Shown in pieces: positions 1 to 9,785 of a stretch of 64,000 nucleotides of DNA. Below the pieces are notes generated by a model. The model saw nothing but the letters and a program-made list of their open reading frames with translations. It searched no databases and had not been told where the DNA came from. Origin of the DNA: Billgrantia ethanolica (GTDB lineage Bacteria; Pseudomonadota; Gammaproteobacteria; Pseudomonadales; Halomonadaceae); the NCBI RefSeq assembly GCF_021404305.1, contig NZ_JABFTX010000001.1, forward strand, positions 248,001 through 312,000. Direction: 5' to 3'. Each line of letters opens with the position of its first letter. Position 1 is the first letter of the stretch. Position numbers and translations under genes: made by a program.

Positions 1-9
1 ATCGTGAAG

Positions 10-1026
10 ATGAGCTTCAAGAAGAGCACACTGAGCATGGCGATCGCCGCTTCCCTCGCCGCCGGTCTGTCGACCGCCGCCCAGGCCCGCGACACCATCC
101 AGATCGCCGGTTCCTCCACCGTGCTGCCTTTTGCCAGCATCGTTGCCGAGGAGTTCGGTGGCTCCTTCCCGCAGTTCAATACTCCGGTGGTTGGTTCCGG
201 TGGTTCCGGCGGCGGTCTGCGCCAGTTCTGCCAGGGCGTCGGCGAGAACACCATCGACATCGCCAACTCCTCCCGGGCCATCCGCTCCGGCGAGCTCGAG
301 AACTGTGCCGCCAACGGCGTCAACGACGTGCTCGAGGTCATGTTCGGCTATGACGGCATCGTCTTCGCCTCGCGCGCCGACCGCGGTGAGTTCGCCCTGA
401 CCCCGCAGCACGTCTTCGCCGCTGCCGCCGCTCAGATTCCTCAGGACGGCCAGCTGGTCGCCAACCCCTATACCCGCTGGTCCGAGATCGACGGCGACCT
501 GCCCGATCAGGAGATCGTGCTGGTCATCCCGGCCTCCAACCACGGCACCCGTGAAGTCTTCGAAGAGAAAGTGCTGCACGCCGGCTGCGACAGCTACGCC
601 GAGATCGAGGGCGATGCCTGTAACAGCCTGCGCGGCGACGGTCGCATCATCGAGATCGCCGGCGATTACACCGAGACCCTGGCGCGTCTGGACGCCCAGG
701 CCGATGCGGTGGGCGTGTTCGGCCTGAGCTTCTACGACCAGAACCGCGACCGCCTGCAAGTGGCCACCGTCGACGGCGTGACGCCGAGCCTGGAGACCAT
801 CGGCTCCGGCGAGTATCCCGTGTCGCGCCCGCTGTTCTTCTACGTCAAGGGCGAGCATCTCGACGTGATTCCCGGCCTGGCCGAGTACACCGAGTTCTTC
901 CTCAGCGATGCCATCTCCGGCTTCGGCAGCCCGCTGGAAGACGCCGGTCTGATCCCGATGGATGACGACGAACGTGCCCAGGCGCTGGAGCAGTTCCAGG
1001 CGCGCACCGTGGTCTCCGCCGAGTAA
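10..1026 (+). CDS. pstS: PstS-family periplasmic phosphate-binding protein
   Basis: Periplasmic substrate-binding protein that captures phosphate for the PstCAB ABC importer. The N-terminus is a signal peptide (KKST, then a hydrophobic stretch ending AAQA before RDTIQIAGSSTV). The mature protein shows the GSSTVLPFA loop and a GSGGSGGG segment, followed by NSSR, both typical of phosphate contacts in this family. About 338 residues, normal for PstS. I chose ATG at 10; an in-frame GTG lies at 4, and the window edge hides the upstream region, so the start, any RBS and any Pho box are not visible. pstC follows 70 nt downstream. Confidence 0.93.
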   Translation: MSFKKSTLSMAIAASLAAGLSTAAQARDTIQIAGSSTVLPFASIVAEEFGGSFPQFNTPVVGSGGSGGGLRQFCQGVGENTIDIANSSRAIRSGELENCAANGVNDVLEVMFGYDGIVFASRADRGEFALTPQHVFAAAAAQIPQDGQLVANPYTRWSEIDGDLPDQEIVLVIPASNHGTREVFEEKVLHAGCDSYAEIEGDACNSLRGDGRIIEIAGDYTETLARLDAQADAVGVFGLSFYDQNRDRLQVATVDGVTPSLETIGSGEYPVSRPLFFYVKGEHLDVIPGLAEYTEFFLSDAISGFGSPLEDAGLIPMDDDERAQALEQFQARTVVSAE

Positions 1027-1096
1027 GAGGTGCAATAACGGGGAGCGGTAGCCGCCGCTCCCCGACTCGGACGCAAGAGCGCGAGATGGAGAGACG

Positions 1097-2467
1097 ATGA
1101 ATCTTGTCTTGATCGCTACCGTGTTGATCGTGATGGCCATGGCCTATCAGGTCGGGCTGTCCCGCAGCAGGGCGGTGGCAGACGGTGGGGTGCGGTTGCA
1201 TTCCCGCCCCGGATATTACGGCGTGCTGGTCGCCCTCTGGTGTGGGCTGCCGGCACTGCTGCTTTTTGGCGTCTGGCTGCTGCTGCAGGACGCCATCGTC
1301 GAGGTGCTGGTCGTTCAGCAATTGCCGGCTGAACTTGCCGCATTGAGTGAGCGTGAGATGCAGGTGCTGCTGCGTCGCGTCAGTGCGCTGGCCTCGGGGC
1401 AGGGCGTGAGCGGTGAGGTGCAGGCCTATGAGGTGGCCGCCGCCCAGCAGATGGCCCGTCTCGAAAGCATGGGACGGCTGGCCATGATTGCGGCAATGGC
1501 CGTGCTGGCCGTCGTGGGCCTGGTCTCGGCGCAGCGGCGCGTTTCGCCGCAGCTGCGTGCACGCAACCACGTCGAACGTGTGATCACGGCACTGCTGGCG
1601 CTGAGTTCCGGCGTCGCCATCCTCACCACGGTGGGTATCGTGCTGTCGCTGGTGGGCGAGGCGCTCCACTTCTTCCGCTACATCAGTCCGGCAGAGTTCT
1701 TCTTCGGCACCGTATGGAATCCCCGTTTCAGCACGTCCGGGCTAGGCCAGCAGGGCGAGTTCGGGCTGTTGCCGCTGCTGTGGGGTACGCTCATGGTCAG
1801 CGCCATCGCGCTGCTGGTGGCGATACCGCTGGGACTGATGACGGCCATCTACATGGCGGAGTATGCACCGCCGTGGCTGCGCAATGTGGCCAAGCCGATC
1901 ATCGAGGTATTGGCCGGCATCCCGACCATCGTTTACGGCTTCTTCGCCCTGATCGTGATCGGCCCGTTCCTGTCCGGGCTGGGCGACATGCTGGGGATCG
2001 GCATCCGTGCCACCAGCGCGCTGACGGCGGGCCTGGTGATGGGGATCATGATCATTCCCTTCGTCTCTTCGCTCTCCGACGACATCATCACTCAGGTGCC
2101 GAAGTCGCTGCGCGACGGCGCCCTGGGGCTCGGTGCTACCAAGTCGGAGATGATCCGCCAGGTCGTGCTTCCCGCCGCGCTGCCGGGCATCGTCGGTGCC
2201 TTCCTGCTGGCCGCCAGCCGGGCCATCGGCGAGACCATGATCGTGGTGCTGGCTGCCGGCAACAATCCGGTGCTGCATGCCAACCCTTTCGAGGCCATCT
2301 CCACCATCACCGTGACCATCGTCAACCAGTTGACCGGCGACATGGACTTCTCCAGCCCGCAGTCGCTGGTGGCGTTCGCGCTCGGTCTCACGCTGTTCGT
2401 CATCACCCTGGGGCTCAATGTGATTGCTCTGGTGGTGGTACGTAAATACCGTCAGCAATATGAGTGA
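1097..2467 (+). CDS. pstC: Phosphate ABC transporter permease PstC
   Basis: Inner-membrane permease of the high-affinity phosphate importer, partner of PstA. At 456 residues it is longer than the roughly 320-residue E. coli protein, because about 150 N-terminal residues carrying extra membrane segments precede the conserved permease domain (about residues 220-450). The ABC-permease coupling loop is visible as LRDGALGLGATKSEM, followed by VVLPAALPGIVGA and AIGETM. A GGAGAG ribosome-binding site precedes the ATG. pstA begins 6 nt after the stop, so the two genes are co-transcribed. Confidence 0.95.
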   Translation: MNLVLIATVLIVMAMAYQVGLSRSRAVADGGVRLHSRPGYYGVLVALWCGLPALLLFGVWLLLQDAIVEVLVVQQLPAELAALSEREMQVLLRRVSALASGQGVSGEVQAYEVAAAQQMARLESMGRLAMIAAMAVLAVVGLVSAQRRVSPQLRARNHVERVITALLALSSGVAILTTVGIVLSLVGEALHFFRYISPAEFFFGTVWNPRFSTSGLGQQGEFGLLPLLWGTLMVSAIALLVAIPLGLMTAIYMAEYAPPWLRNVAKPIIEVLAGIPTIVYGFFALIVIGPFLSGLGDMLGIGIRATSALTAGLVMGIMIIPFVSSLSDDIITQVPKSLRDGALGLGATKSEMIRQVVLPAALPGIVGAFLLAASRAIGETMIVVLAAGNNPVLHANPFEAISTITVTIVNQLTGDMDFSSPQSLVAFALGLTLFVITLGLNVIALVVVRKYRQQYE

Positions 2468-2473
2468 CGCCCT

Positions 2474-3844
2474 GTGACCGCTACCAATTTTGACATTGCC
2501 GATACCCGACGCCGTGCACGGCTCGATACCATCCAGCGTTCACTGAACGCCCGGCATGCCCGCGAGCGTCGCTTCAGGTTCATGGGGCTGGCTGCCGTCG
2601 TCACCGGCCTGGTGCTGGTGGCGATTCTGTTCACCAGCATCCTGGCACGCGGGCTACCGGCCTTCTGGCAGGCCACCCTCTATCTCGACGTCTACCTCGA
2701 CCCCGGGGTCATCCAGGTGGACGAGCGGCCGGTGCGCCAAGCAGGGGAGAGCCCGGCCCAGTTTCGTGAGCGCGAACTCGCCTGGTTGAATCAACTTGGC
2801 CTGGTCAACTGGAATGCGCTGATCGACGAGGCGCTCAAGGCCCATCTGCCGGGAGAGGTCGAGTCGCGCCAGGCGCGTGACCTGCGCGCCCTGGTGGCCA
2901 GCGGTGAGCGCTTCGCGCTGCGTGAGCGGGTGGCCGCGAACCCTGAGCTGATCGGTCAGACCATCAACGTCAAGATGCTGGCCAGTGCCAACGTGGACGT
3001 CTGGCTGAAGGGCAACATCGATCGCAACCTTCCGGATCACCGCCAGCAGCTGAGCGCCCAGACCCGCGAGTGGGCGGATCATCTGGAAGCGCAGGGAGTA
3101 ATTCGCAACGCCTTCAGCACGGCGCTGTTCCTCAATACCGATTCGCGCAGCTCGCCGGCCTCGGCTGGTCTGGCCGGTGCCTTCATGGGCTCGCTGTTCA
3201 TGATGCTGATCGTCATTGCCTTGTCGATACCGTTGGGGGTGGCCAGTGCCATCTACCTCGAGGAGTTCGCGCCCAGGAACCGCCTGACCGATCTCATCGA
3301 GATCAACATCAACAACCTGGCGGCAGTGCCTTCGATCATCTTCGGCCTGCTGGGGGCGGCGATCTTCATCGGCTATCTGCGTCTGCCGCTTTCCGCGCCG
3401 CTGGTGGGCGGCCTGGTACTCACTCTGATGACGCTGCCCACCATCATCATCGCCACGCGAGCGGCACTGCGCTCGATTCCACCCTCGATTCGCCAGGCGG
3501 CCCTGGGTATCGGCGCCTCGCGGGTGCAGACGGTGTTCCATCACGTACTGCCCCTGGCGCTGCCGGGCATCCTCACCGGCTCGATCCTGGGCGTGGCCCA
3601 GGCGCTGGGGGAAACGGCGCCGCTGCTGCTCATCGGCATGAACGCCTTCGTCGCCAACGTGCCCAGCTCGCCCGTGGACCAGGCCACGGCGCTGCCGGTG
3701 CAGATCTACCTGTGGCAAGGCAACGAACTACGCAACTTCTTCGAGGCGCGCACTTCCGCAGCCATCATCGTGCTGCTGGGCTTGATGCTGAGCCTCAATG
3801 CGACGGCCATCTGGCTGCGCAAGAAATTCGAGACGAGGTGGTAA
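2474..3844 (+). CDS. pstA: Phosphate ABC transporter permease PstA
   Basis: Second membrane subunit of the Pst importer. The C-terminal half has the permease fold with the coupling loop [14 protein letters not shown] and then [14 protein letters not shown] and ALGETAPLL, diagnostic of PstA. As in PstC, the protein is long (456 residues): a transmembrane helix near residue 40-60 is followed by a large, probably periplasmic insert (about 60-230) rich in charged residues. The start is GTG with only a weak GAGTGA upstream, consistent with coupling to pstC. pstB starts 2 nt after its stop. Confidence 0.94.
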   Translation: MTATNFDIADTRRRARLDTIQRSLNARHARERRFRFMGLAAVVTGLVLVAILFTSILARGLPAFWQATLYLDVYLDPGVIQVDERPVRQAGESPAQFRERELAWLNQLGLVNWNALIDEALKAHLPGEVESRQARDLRALVASGERFALRERVAANPELIGQTINVKMLASANVDVWLKGNIDRNLPDHRQQLSAQTREWADHLEAQGVIRNAFSTALFLNTDSRSSPASAGLAGAFMGSLFMMLIVIALSIPLGVASAIYLEEFAPRNRLTDLIEININNLAAVPSIIFGLLGAAIFIGYLRLPLSAPLVGGLVLTLMTLPTIIIATRAALRSIPPSIRQAALGIGASRVQTVFHHVLPLALPGILTGSILGVAQALGETAPLLLIGMNAFVANVPSSPVDQATALPVQIYLWQGNELRNFFEARTSAAIIVLLGLMLSLNATAIWLRKKFETRW

Positions 3845-3846
3845 CC

Positions 3847-4659
<813 letters not shown>

Positions 4660-4669
4660 TCGAGGTGAG

Positions 4670-5098
4670 GTGAGTACAGTGAAACCGTATCGGGTTCTCT
4701 TTCTCTGCAACGCCAACTCCGCCCGTTCGTTGATGGCCGAGGCGCTGCTCAACCATATTGAAGGCGAGCGGATCGTCGCCTTCAGTGCCGGGGTCGAGCC
4801 CGATCGACCCCATGAACTCACGCTCGAAGCGCTTCACCATCTGGGTATCGGCACCGAAGGGCTGGCCAGCGAGCCGCTGGAGCGCTATGCCGGGGAGTAT
4901 TTCGACTCGGTCATCGTGCTGTGCGAGAAAGCCCAGCAGAGCTGCCGTGAGTGGCAGGGCCAGGCCGGCGAAGTGGTCTTCTGGGACATTCCCGACCCCC
5001 GCCTGAGTGACGACCCCAATGCCTACCGCAAGACGCTACGGGAGATCCGCGGGCGCCTTCAACTGTGGGTGGATGCCAAGCTGCGCAAGCTGGGTTGA
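4670..5098 (+). CDS. arsC: Thioredoxin-type arsenate reductase (low-MW phosphatase fold)
   Basis: Probably reduces arsenate to arsenite in the cytoplasm. The low-molecular-weight phosphatase P-loop C-N-A-N-S-A-R-S begins at Cys13. Cys85 and Cys92, seven residues apart, match the two extra relay cysteines of thioredoxin-coupled ArsC, and an Asp-Pro pair lies at about 109-110. Start is GTG, 10 nt after pstB, so transcription is probably shared with pstSCAB. An arsR gene lies downstream. An ordinary tyrosine phosphatase is the alternative, but the three cysteines and the ars neighbours favour arsenate reductase. Confidence 0.86.
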   Translation: MSTVKPYRVLFLCNANSARSLMAEALLNHIEGERIVAFSAGVEPDRPHELTLEALHHLGIGTEGLASEPLERYAGEYFDSVIVLCEKAQQSCREWQGQAGEVVFWDIPDPRLSDDPNAYRKTLREIRGRLQLWVDAKLRKLG

Positions 5099-5165
5099 TT
5101 CGCCTGCACGGACGGGGCTTCACTTGGTTAGAATGGGGTTTCGTCCCTGCCGCTGGAGACTGCCG

Positions 5166-5519
5166 GTGCCCGAGCTGGATCCCGTTCGCCTCTTCAAATG
5201 CCTCGCCGACGAGACCCGTTTGACGCTGACCCTGCTGATTCGTGAGGAGGGGGAGCTGTGCGTCTGCGAAATGACCCATGCTCTGAAGGAGTCCCAGCCC
5301 AAGGTCTCGCGGCACCTGGCGCAGCTGCGGACCTGTGGGCTTCTCAGTGATCGTCGTGAAGGCCAGTGGGTCTACTACCGGGTTTCCGATGAGCTGCCGG
5401 GCTGGGTGGCCGAGGTGCTGGCGGCGGCGGAGAAAGGAGAGGCGCCGCGCCTGGTTGAGCTGCAGCGGCGCCTGCAGGGCATGGGCAATCGGCCCGAGCG
5501 GCTCGCCGCCCTCTGCTAG
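5166..5519 (+). CDS. arsR: ArsR-family metalloregulator
   Basis: Winged-helix repressor expected to release DNA on binding As(III). The 117-residue product contains E-L-C-V-C-E near residue 33-38, the classical ArsR two-cysteine metal site in the DNA-binding region, followed by a helix-turn-helix (SQPKVSRHLAQLR). I chose GTG 5166 because GGAG lies upstream at normal spacing and the length matches E. coli ArsR; an in-frame ATG at 5133 is the alternative, but it overlaps a possible -10 (TAGAAT near 5129). Its likely target is the perfect palindrome at 7916-7935. Confidence 0.92.
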   Translation: MPELDPVRLFKCLADETRLTLTLLIREEGELCVCEMTHALKESQPKVSRHLAQLRTCGLLSDRREGQWVYYRVSDELPGWVAEVLAAAEKGEAPRLVELQRRLQGMGNRPERLAALC

Positions 5520-5544
5520 GCCGGTACGAAAACCCCGGGAGGCC

Positions 5545-6747
5545 TCAAGTCTGCCGTGCCGGCGCGGGCTCGGTCGAGCTGCTCACGCCACGCAGCGCCC
5601 ACAGGCCGAGGATCGGTCCCGGCAACAGCCACCAAAGTACCCAGAGCTCCTGCAGCGACCACAGCGTGGTGGTCAGCGAGATGGCGGGAATGGTGAGCGC
5701 GAAGCCGATGGCGTTCATCACTGCCAGCGTGGAGCCGACCCGCTCGCGTGGGGCGGCCGCTGCTGCCAGGGCGGAGAACTGCGGCGAGTCGGCGATCACC
5801 GTGAGGCCCCACAGGAACAGCAGTCCCAACAGCAGGCCCGGCGGTGCCCAGGCCAGCAGCGGGTAGGTCAGGCAGAGCGCGCCGGAGGCCGTCAGTGCCC
5901 AGCGAGCCACCCACAGGCTGCCCAGCCGCCGGCTCAGCGCACCGCCCCCCACGCAGCCCGCCAGTCCCAGCGCAATGATGCCGAAGGCAAGCCACGCCAC
6001 CAGATCGGTGGAGGCCATGAGCCGTTCGACTTCGCGCATGACCAGGAAGGGCGTCAGCATCCAGAAGGCGTAGAGTTCCCAGCAGTGACCGAAGTAACCG
6101 CCGGCCACGGCGCGAAAGCGTTTTGCGCCCAAGGCGGCGAGGCCTTCGGAAAGCCGCGCCTTGCCCGCGGAAGGCGGCAGGTGCGGGCCGTCGCCGAGCC
6201 GCAGCACCATGGCGCCGCCCAGCAGGGCCAGCAGCGAGGCGCCCAGCAGCGGCCACTCCCACGGCATGCCCAGGGTACTGCCACGCAGCAAGTGGGGCAG
6301 GGCGGTGCCTAGGGTGAGCATACCTACCAGCCAGGAGAGCGCCGCTCCGGTGTGCTTGGGCGTCCAGCCGATCACCAGCTTCATGCCCAGCGGATAGATG
6401 CCGGCCAGGCATAGCCCGGTGGCAAAGCGCAGCAGCACCGCCAGCGGAAACTGGGTAGCCGCCAGCACGAAGGCGGCGTTGACCAGCGCGCCCGCCAGGC
6501 AGGAGGCGGCGAAGATACGACTGGCGCGAAAGCGGTCGGCAAGTCCGGTCGCAGCGATGCACAGCGTGCCGCAGATGAAGCCCGCCTGCACGGCGAGTGT
6601 CAGCCTGCCGAGATCGACCTCGGAGAAGCCGAGATCCCGCGACAGCGAGAGCCCCACGCCGTTGACGGAGAACCACAGCGAGGTGCCGCACAGCTGGGCA
6701 AGCACGATGACGGTAAGGGCATGGCGATACAGTGAGTTGGTGTTCAT
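5545..6747 (-). CDS. MFS transporter in the arsenic cluster
   Basis: Membrane transporter of about 400 residues with the major-facilitator layout (about 12 hydrophobic segments). GLADRFRASR, in the loop after the second membrane segment, is a variant of the MFS loop 2-3 motif, and RFATGLCLAGIYPLGMKL lies in the fourth segment. The substrate is unknown. It is downstream of the ACR3 exporter on the same strand with a gap of 57 nt, so it is probably co-transcribed under ArsR control, and it converges on arsR. No glyceraldehyde-3-phosphate dehydrogenase gene is present, which argues against assigning it as ArsJ. The RBS is weak. Confidence 0.8.
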   Translation of the reverse strand: MNTNSLYRHALTVIVLAQLCGTSLWFSVNGVGLSLSRDLGFSEVDLGRLTLAVQAGFICGTLCIAATGLADRFRASRIFAASCLAGALVNAAFVLAATQFPLAVLLRFATGLCLAGIYPLGMKLVIGWTPKHTGAALSWLVGMLTLGTALPHLLRGSTLGMPWEWPLLGASLLALLGGAMVLRLGDGPHLPPSAGKARLSEGLAALGAKRFRAVAGGYFGHCWELYAFWMLTPFLVMREVERLMASTDLVAWLAFGIIALGLAGCVGGGALSRRLGSLWVARWALTASGALCLTYPLLAWAPPGLLLGLLFLWGLTVIADSPQFSALAAAAAPRERVGSTLAVMNAIGFALTIPAISLTTTLWSLQELWVLWWLLPGPILGLWALRGVSSSTEPAPARQT

Positions 6748-6804
6748 GCCAGCATACTCAACGCGCCCGTTCGGTGAGGCAAGCCGTCATTCGTCTTGGT
6801 GGGG

Positions 6805-7881
6805 TCATGCCCCGGCAGCGGTGAACCTGTGTCGGGTGCGGTTGGCGATGCGCACCAGAGCCAGCATCAACGGCACCTCCACCAGTACCCCCACCACCGT
6901 GGCCAACGCCGCGCCGGACTGCAGGCCGAACAGCGCGATGGCCACCGCCACCGCCAGTTCGAAGAAATTGCTGGCGCCGATCATGGCGCCGGGAGCGGCC
7001 ACGTTGTGCGGCACCTTCCAGGCCTGGGCCCAGCCATAGGCGATGAAGAAGATCAGAAAGGTCTGCACGATCAGCGGAATGGCGATCAGCACGATGTGCA
7101 GCGGGTTGGCGAGAATCACGTCGCCCTGGAAGGCGAACAGCAGCACCAGGGTGACGATCAGGCCGATGGGAGTGATCGGTCCGATCCGCTTCATGAAGAC
7201 GTCGTCGTACCACGCGCTGCCGCGGCGGGCGATCAGGGTGCGGCGCGTCAGATACCCTGCAGTGAGCGGAATGACGATATAGAGGAAGACCGACAGCGCC
7301 ACGGTGTCCCATGGCACCTGGATGTTGGAAACGCCGAGCAGCAGAACCACGATGGGGGCGAAGGCGAACAGCATGATCAGGTCGTTGAGCGAGACCTGTA
7401 CCAGGGTGTAGGCGGCGTCGCCGCGGGTCAGGGTGCTCCAGACGAAGACCATGGCAGTGCAGGGCGCGGCGCCCAGCAGGATCGCCCCGGCCAGGTATTG
7501 CTGGGCCAGCGGCTCGGGGATCCATGGCCGGAACAGCACCATCAGGAAGAACCAGGCGATGGCGAACATGGTGAAGGGCTTGATCAGCCAGTTCACCGTG
7601 GTGGTGATGACCAGCCCCTTGGGCTGGCGGCGAACGCCGAGTACTGCGGCAAAATCGATCTGCGCCATCATCGGGAAGATCATGGCCCAGATCAGAATGG
7701 CCACCGGAATCGATACCTGGGCGACCTCGAATCGTGCCAACGTCTCGGGTACGGTCGGGGCGAACTGGCCAAGCAGTACGCCCGCGACGATGGCCAATGC
7801 CACCCACACGGAGAGAAATCGCTCGAAGCGTCCCATGCCTTCGGCAGTGGAGGGCGCCTGGGTGAGAGTGTCGTTGGGCAT
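6805..7881 (-). CDS. acr3: ACR3-family arsenite efflux permease
   Basis: Inner-membrane exporter for arsenite, about 358 residues and roughly 10 membrane helices. The family hallmark GAAPCTAMVFVWS, with the conserved cysteine in helix 4, is present, as are NDLIMLFAFAP and GASNFFELAVAVAIALFG. I chose ATG at 7881 because its upstream sequence carries AGGAG at 8-nt spacing; a longer version from 7941 would put the operator palindrome inside the coding region. A perfect inverted repeat at 7916-7935 lies just upstream, consistent with ArsR repression. An MFS gene follows. Confidence 0.95.
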   Translation of the reverse strand: MPNDTLTQAPSTAEGMGRFERFLSVWVALAIVAGVLLGQFAPTVPETLARFEVAQVSIPVAILIWAMIFPMMAQIDFAAVLGVRRQPKGLVITTTVNWLIKPFTMFAIAWFFLMVLFRPWIPEPLAQQYLAGAILLGAAPCTAMVFVWSTLTRGDAAYTLVQVSLNDLIMLFAFAPIVVLLLGVSNIQVPWDTVALSVFLYIVIPLTAGYLTRRTLIARRGSAWYDDVFMKRIGPITPIGLIVTLVLLFAFQGDVILANPLHIVLIAIPLIVQTFLIFFIAYGWAQAWKVPHNVAAPGAMIGASNFFELAVAVAIALFGLQSGAALATVVGVLVEVPLMLALVRIANRTRHRFTAAGA

Positions 7882-7915
7882 GTGTCGCTCCTGCGCGGGA
7901 AGGGCTTGGCGAAAG

Positions 7916-7935
7916 ATATATGGTTTTCCATATAT
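7916..7935. promoter_or_regulatory. Probable ArsR operator (perfect palindrome)
   Basis: Two perfect 8-bp arms, ATATATGG and CCATATAT, separated by TTTT. It lies 35 bp upstream of the acr3 start, in an AT-rich patch in otherwise GC-rich DNA. On the minus strand a TCGACA-like -35 sits 17 bp before CATATA, so the palindrome would cover the -10. Position and symmetry fit an ArsR dimer site. It could also affect the divergent ABC gene at 8013. Confidence 0.75.
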
Positions 7936-8012
7936 GGGCAACGCCAGCCAGCGTGTCGAACCCGGCGCCTGCGCTGTTATGATTCAGCCATCACCGATGA
8001 TGGGGAAGCGAT

Positions 8013-8627
8013 TTGGGCTCGACCGAACCTCTGCGGCTCGCTGGCGTCGGCATCGGCGCGCTGAGCGAAATCGATCTCGAGATAGCGCCCGGCGAGATCG
8101 GCTGCCTTTCCGGTGCCAGCGGCTCGGGCAAGAGCCGGCTGCTGCGCGCCGTGGCCGATCTCGAGCCTCACGATGGCGAGGTGTGGCTGGGCGAGCAGGC
8201 CCAGTCGCAAATGCCGGGGCATGTCTGGCGTCGCCAGGTGATGCTGTTGCCGGCCGAGAGCCACTGGTGGGAGGATCGAGTAGGGGAGCACTTTGCCAAG
8301 CGCCCTGCAGAAAGCGAGCTCGCGGTGCTGGGCTTCACGCCCGATACCCTGGAGTGGCAGGTGAGCCGTCTCTCCACCGGCGAGAAGCAGCGCCTTGGCT
8401 TGCTGCGGGCGGTGAGCCTCGAACCGCGAGTGCTGCTGCTCGACGAGCCGACCGCCAACCTGGATGACGCCACCAGCGCGCGGGTGGAGGCCTGGCTGGT
8501 CGATCGCATCCGCTCCCGCGGCTGGCCGACCCTGTGGGTGGCCCACGACCGCGCCCAGATTGCTCGGGTGGCCAGTCATCACTGGCGGATTGCCGGAGCG
8601 CGGCTCGAGGAGTTGGAACCCGCATGA
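8013..8627 (+). CDS. FetA/YbbL-like ABC exporter ATPase
   Basis: ATPase subunit of about 204 residues. Walker A GASGSGKS lies at about 33-40, the signature is a degenerate LSTGEKQRLG, and Walker B is VLLLDEPTANLD. It is paired with a UPF0014/FetB permease whose ATG overlaps its stop. E. coli FetAB exports iron; here the substrate is not proven. TTG at 8013 is taken as the start because GGGGA lies 6 nt upstream and the nearby ATGs are out of frame. TATGAT at 7978-7983 could be its -10. The gene is divergent from acr3. Confidence 0.82.
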   Translation: MGSTEPLRLAGVGIGALSEIDLEIAPGEIGCLSGASGSGKSRLLRAVADLEPHDGEVWLGEQAQSQMPGHVWRRQVMLLPAESHWWEDRVGEHFAKRPAESELAVLGFTPDTLEWQVSRLSTGEKQRLGLLRAVSLEPRVLLLDEPTANLDDATSARVEAWLVDRIRSRGWPTLWVAHDRAQIARVASHHWRIAGARLEELEPA

Positions 8628-9427
8628 GCGTGATCGAGCTCTCCTGGTGGCAGCTGGCGCTGGCGGCACTGATGGTGGTGGCGCTTGCCGCATGCACCGC
8701 TGCCATGCGGTTGGGCATGAGTCGCAGCCTTTTGATTGCGGCGCTGCGAACCGTCATTCAGCTGGCGCTGGTGGGCCTGGTGCTGGAGGCGCTGTTCGCC
8801 GCCGAACGGCTGGTGTGGGTGGTGCTGATGGCGCTGGCGATGCTGCTGATCGCCGGACGCGAGGTGATGGCGCGCCAGAAGCGCCGGCTGCTGGGCGGCT
8901 GGGCCTTCGGCATCGGCACGCTGTCGATGTTTCTCTCCTCGTTCACCGTGGCCGTGCTGACGCTGACCGTGATCATCGGCCCCGAGCCCTGGTACCTGCC
9001 GCAGTACGCCATTCCGCTGCTGGGCATGCTGCTCGGCAACACCATGACCGGCGTCGCCCTGGCGCTGGATCGGCTGACCGATACCGCCTGGCGCCAGCGC
9101 GGCGTGATCGAGAACCGGCTGATGCTCGGCCAGCCCTGGCAGGAAGCGATCGGCGACATTCGTCGCGAGGCGATGCGCAGTGGGCTGATGCCGATGATCA
9201 ACGCCATGGCCGCGGCCGGGGTGGTCAGCCTGCCGGGCATGATGACCGGCCAGATCCTCGCCGGCACCGCGCCGGGTCTGGCGGTGAAGTACCAGATCCT
9301 GATCATGTTCGCGATCACGCTGGGCACCGGCTTTGGCACCCTGGCGGCGGTCTCGGCGGGCAGCCGCCGGCTGTTCGATTCCCGCGAGCGGCTGCGGCTG
9401 GACCGGCTTTCGAGCCCACGAACCTAG
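8624..9427 (+). CDS. FetB/YbbM-like (UPF0014) ABC exporter permease
   Basis: Polytopic inner-membrane permease of 267 residues, partner of the preceding ATPase. UPF0014 hallmarks seen are ALRTVIQL near the start, PQYAIPLLGMLLGNTMTGVAL in the middle and GLMPMINAMAAAGVVSLPGMMTGQIL in the second half. ATG 8624 overlaps the upstream stop by 4 nt (ATGA), showing translational coupling. Its TAG stop (9425-9427) coincides with the first bases of the inverted-repeat element at 9425-9691, so the C-terminus may have been set by insertion of that element. Confidence 0.88.
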   Translation: MSVIELSWWQLALAALMVVALAACTAAMRLGMSRSLLIAALRTVIQLALVGLVLEALFAAERLVWVVLMALAMLLIAGREVMARQKRRLLGGWAFGIGTLSMFLSSFTVAVLTLTVIIGPEPWYLPQYAIPLLGMLLGNTMTGVALALDRLTDTAWRQRGVIENRLMLGQPWQEAIGDIRREAMRSGLMPMINAMAAAGVVSLPGMMTGQILAGTAPGLAVKYQILIMFAITLGTGFGTLAAVSAGSRRLFDSRERLRLDRLSSPRT

Positions 9428-9691
9428 GCTCTGCACGAAAACTGTCTGCGCTCGCCCATACGGCGTTAAAAATCGGCTCAAAGTACTCATTTACACCCCG
9501 TAAACTCCGTCTTTGGACTCGCGACATCCCTGTCGCTCGCTCTTCGAGCAGCGGGGCTGCCCAAATCGGCTTCCCTGCCGATTTGTCGCCGATTTTTGCC
9601 TTGCGACCCACATGGATGTGGGAAGTGCGTTGGCCCGTAGGGAACGGGCCTAGCCCTGGCCATCGCTCGCCGACTTTTCGTACAAAGCCTA
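9425..9691. mobile_element. MITE-like element with terminal inverted repeats
   Basis: Fills most of the gap between the FetB-like gene and the thiolase gene. Left end TAGGCTCTGCACGAAAA (9425-9441) and right end TTTTCGTACAAAGCCTA (9675-9691) are inverted repeats matching at 15 of 17 positions, bounded by TA. Inside are hairpins at 9563-9584, 9607-9622 and 9632-9650, and a long-range pairing of AAAAATCGGC near 9469-9478 with GCCGATTTTT near 9588-9597. There is no coding capacity. A non-autonomous element moved by an unseen transposase is the best explanation; the transposase family is not identifiable here. Confidence 0.7.
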
Positions 9692-9722
9692 ACCCAATGG
9701 CGGCCCAACACCTGCACATGAA

Positions 9723-9753
9723 AACGCCCGCCTTCGTAGAGAAGGCGGGCGTT
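9723..9753 (-). terminator. Rho-independent terminator of the thiolase gene
   Basis: A 13-bp stem (AACGCCCGCCTTC / GAAGGCGGGCGTT) with a 5-nt loop, about 33 nt past the thiolase stop. On the minus strand the stem is followed by TTTTC. Confidence 0.8.
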
Positions 9754-9785
9754 GTCGATGCGGCGCTCGATCAACCGATCAGCTT

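Noticed and set aside
3070..3846. Long N-terminal extension of PstB
   Set aside because: It overlaps pstA in another frame; ATG 3847 has an RBS and gives the standard length.
5545..6747. ArsJ organoarsenical exporter
   Set aside because: No partner glyceraldehyde-3-phosphate dehydrogenase gene; only a general MFS assignment is justified.
9442..9674. Small gene or tRNA inside the first MITE-like element
   Set aside because: No coding frame with an RBS and no cloverleaf; hairpins are explained by the element.
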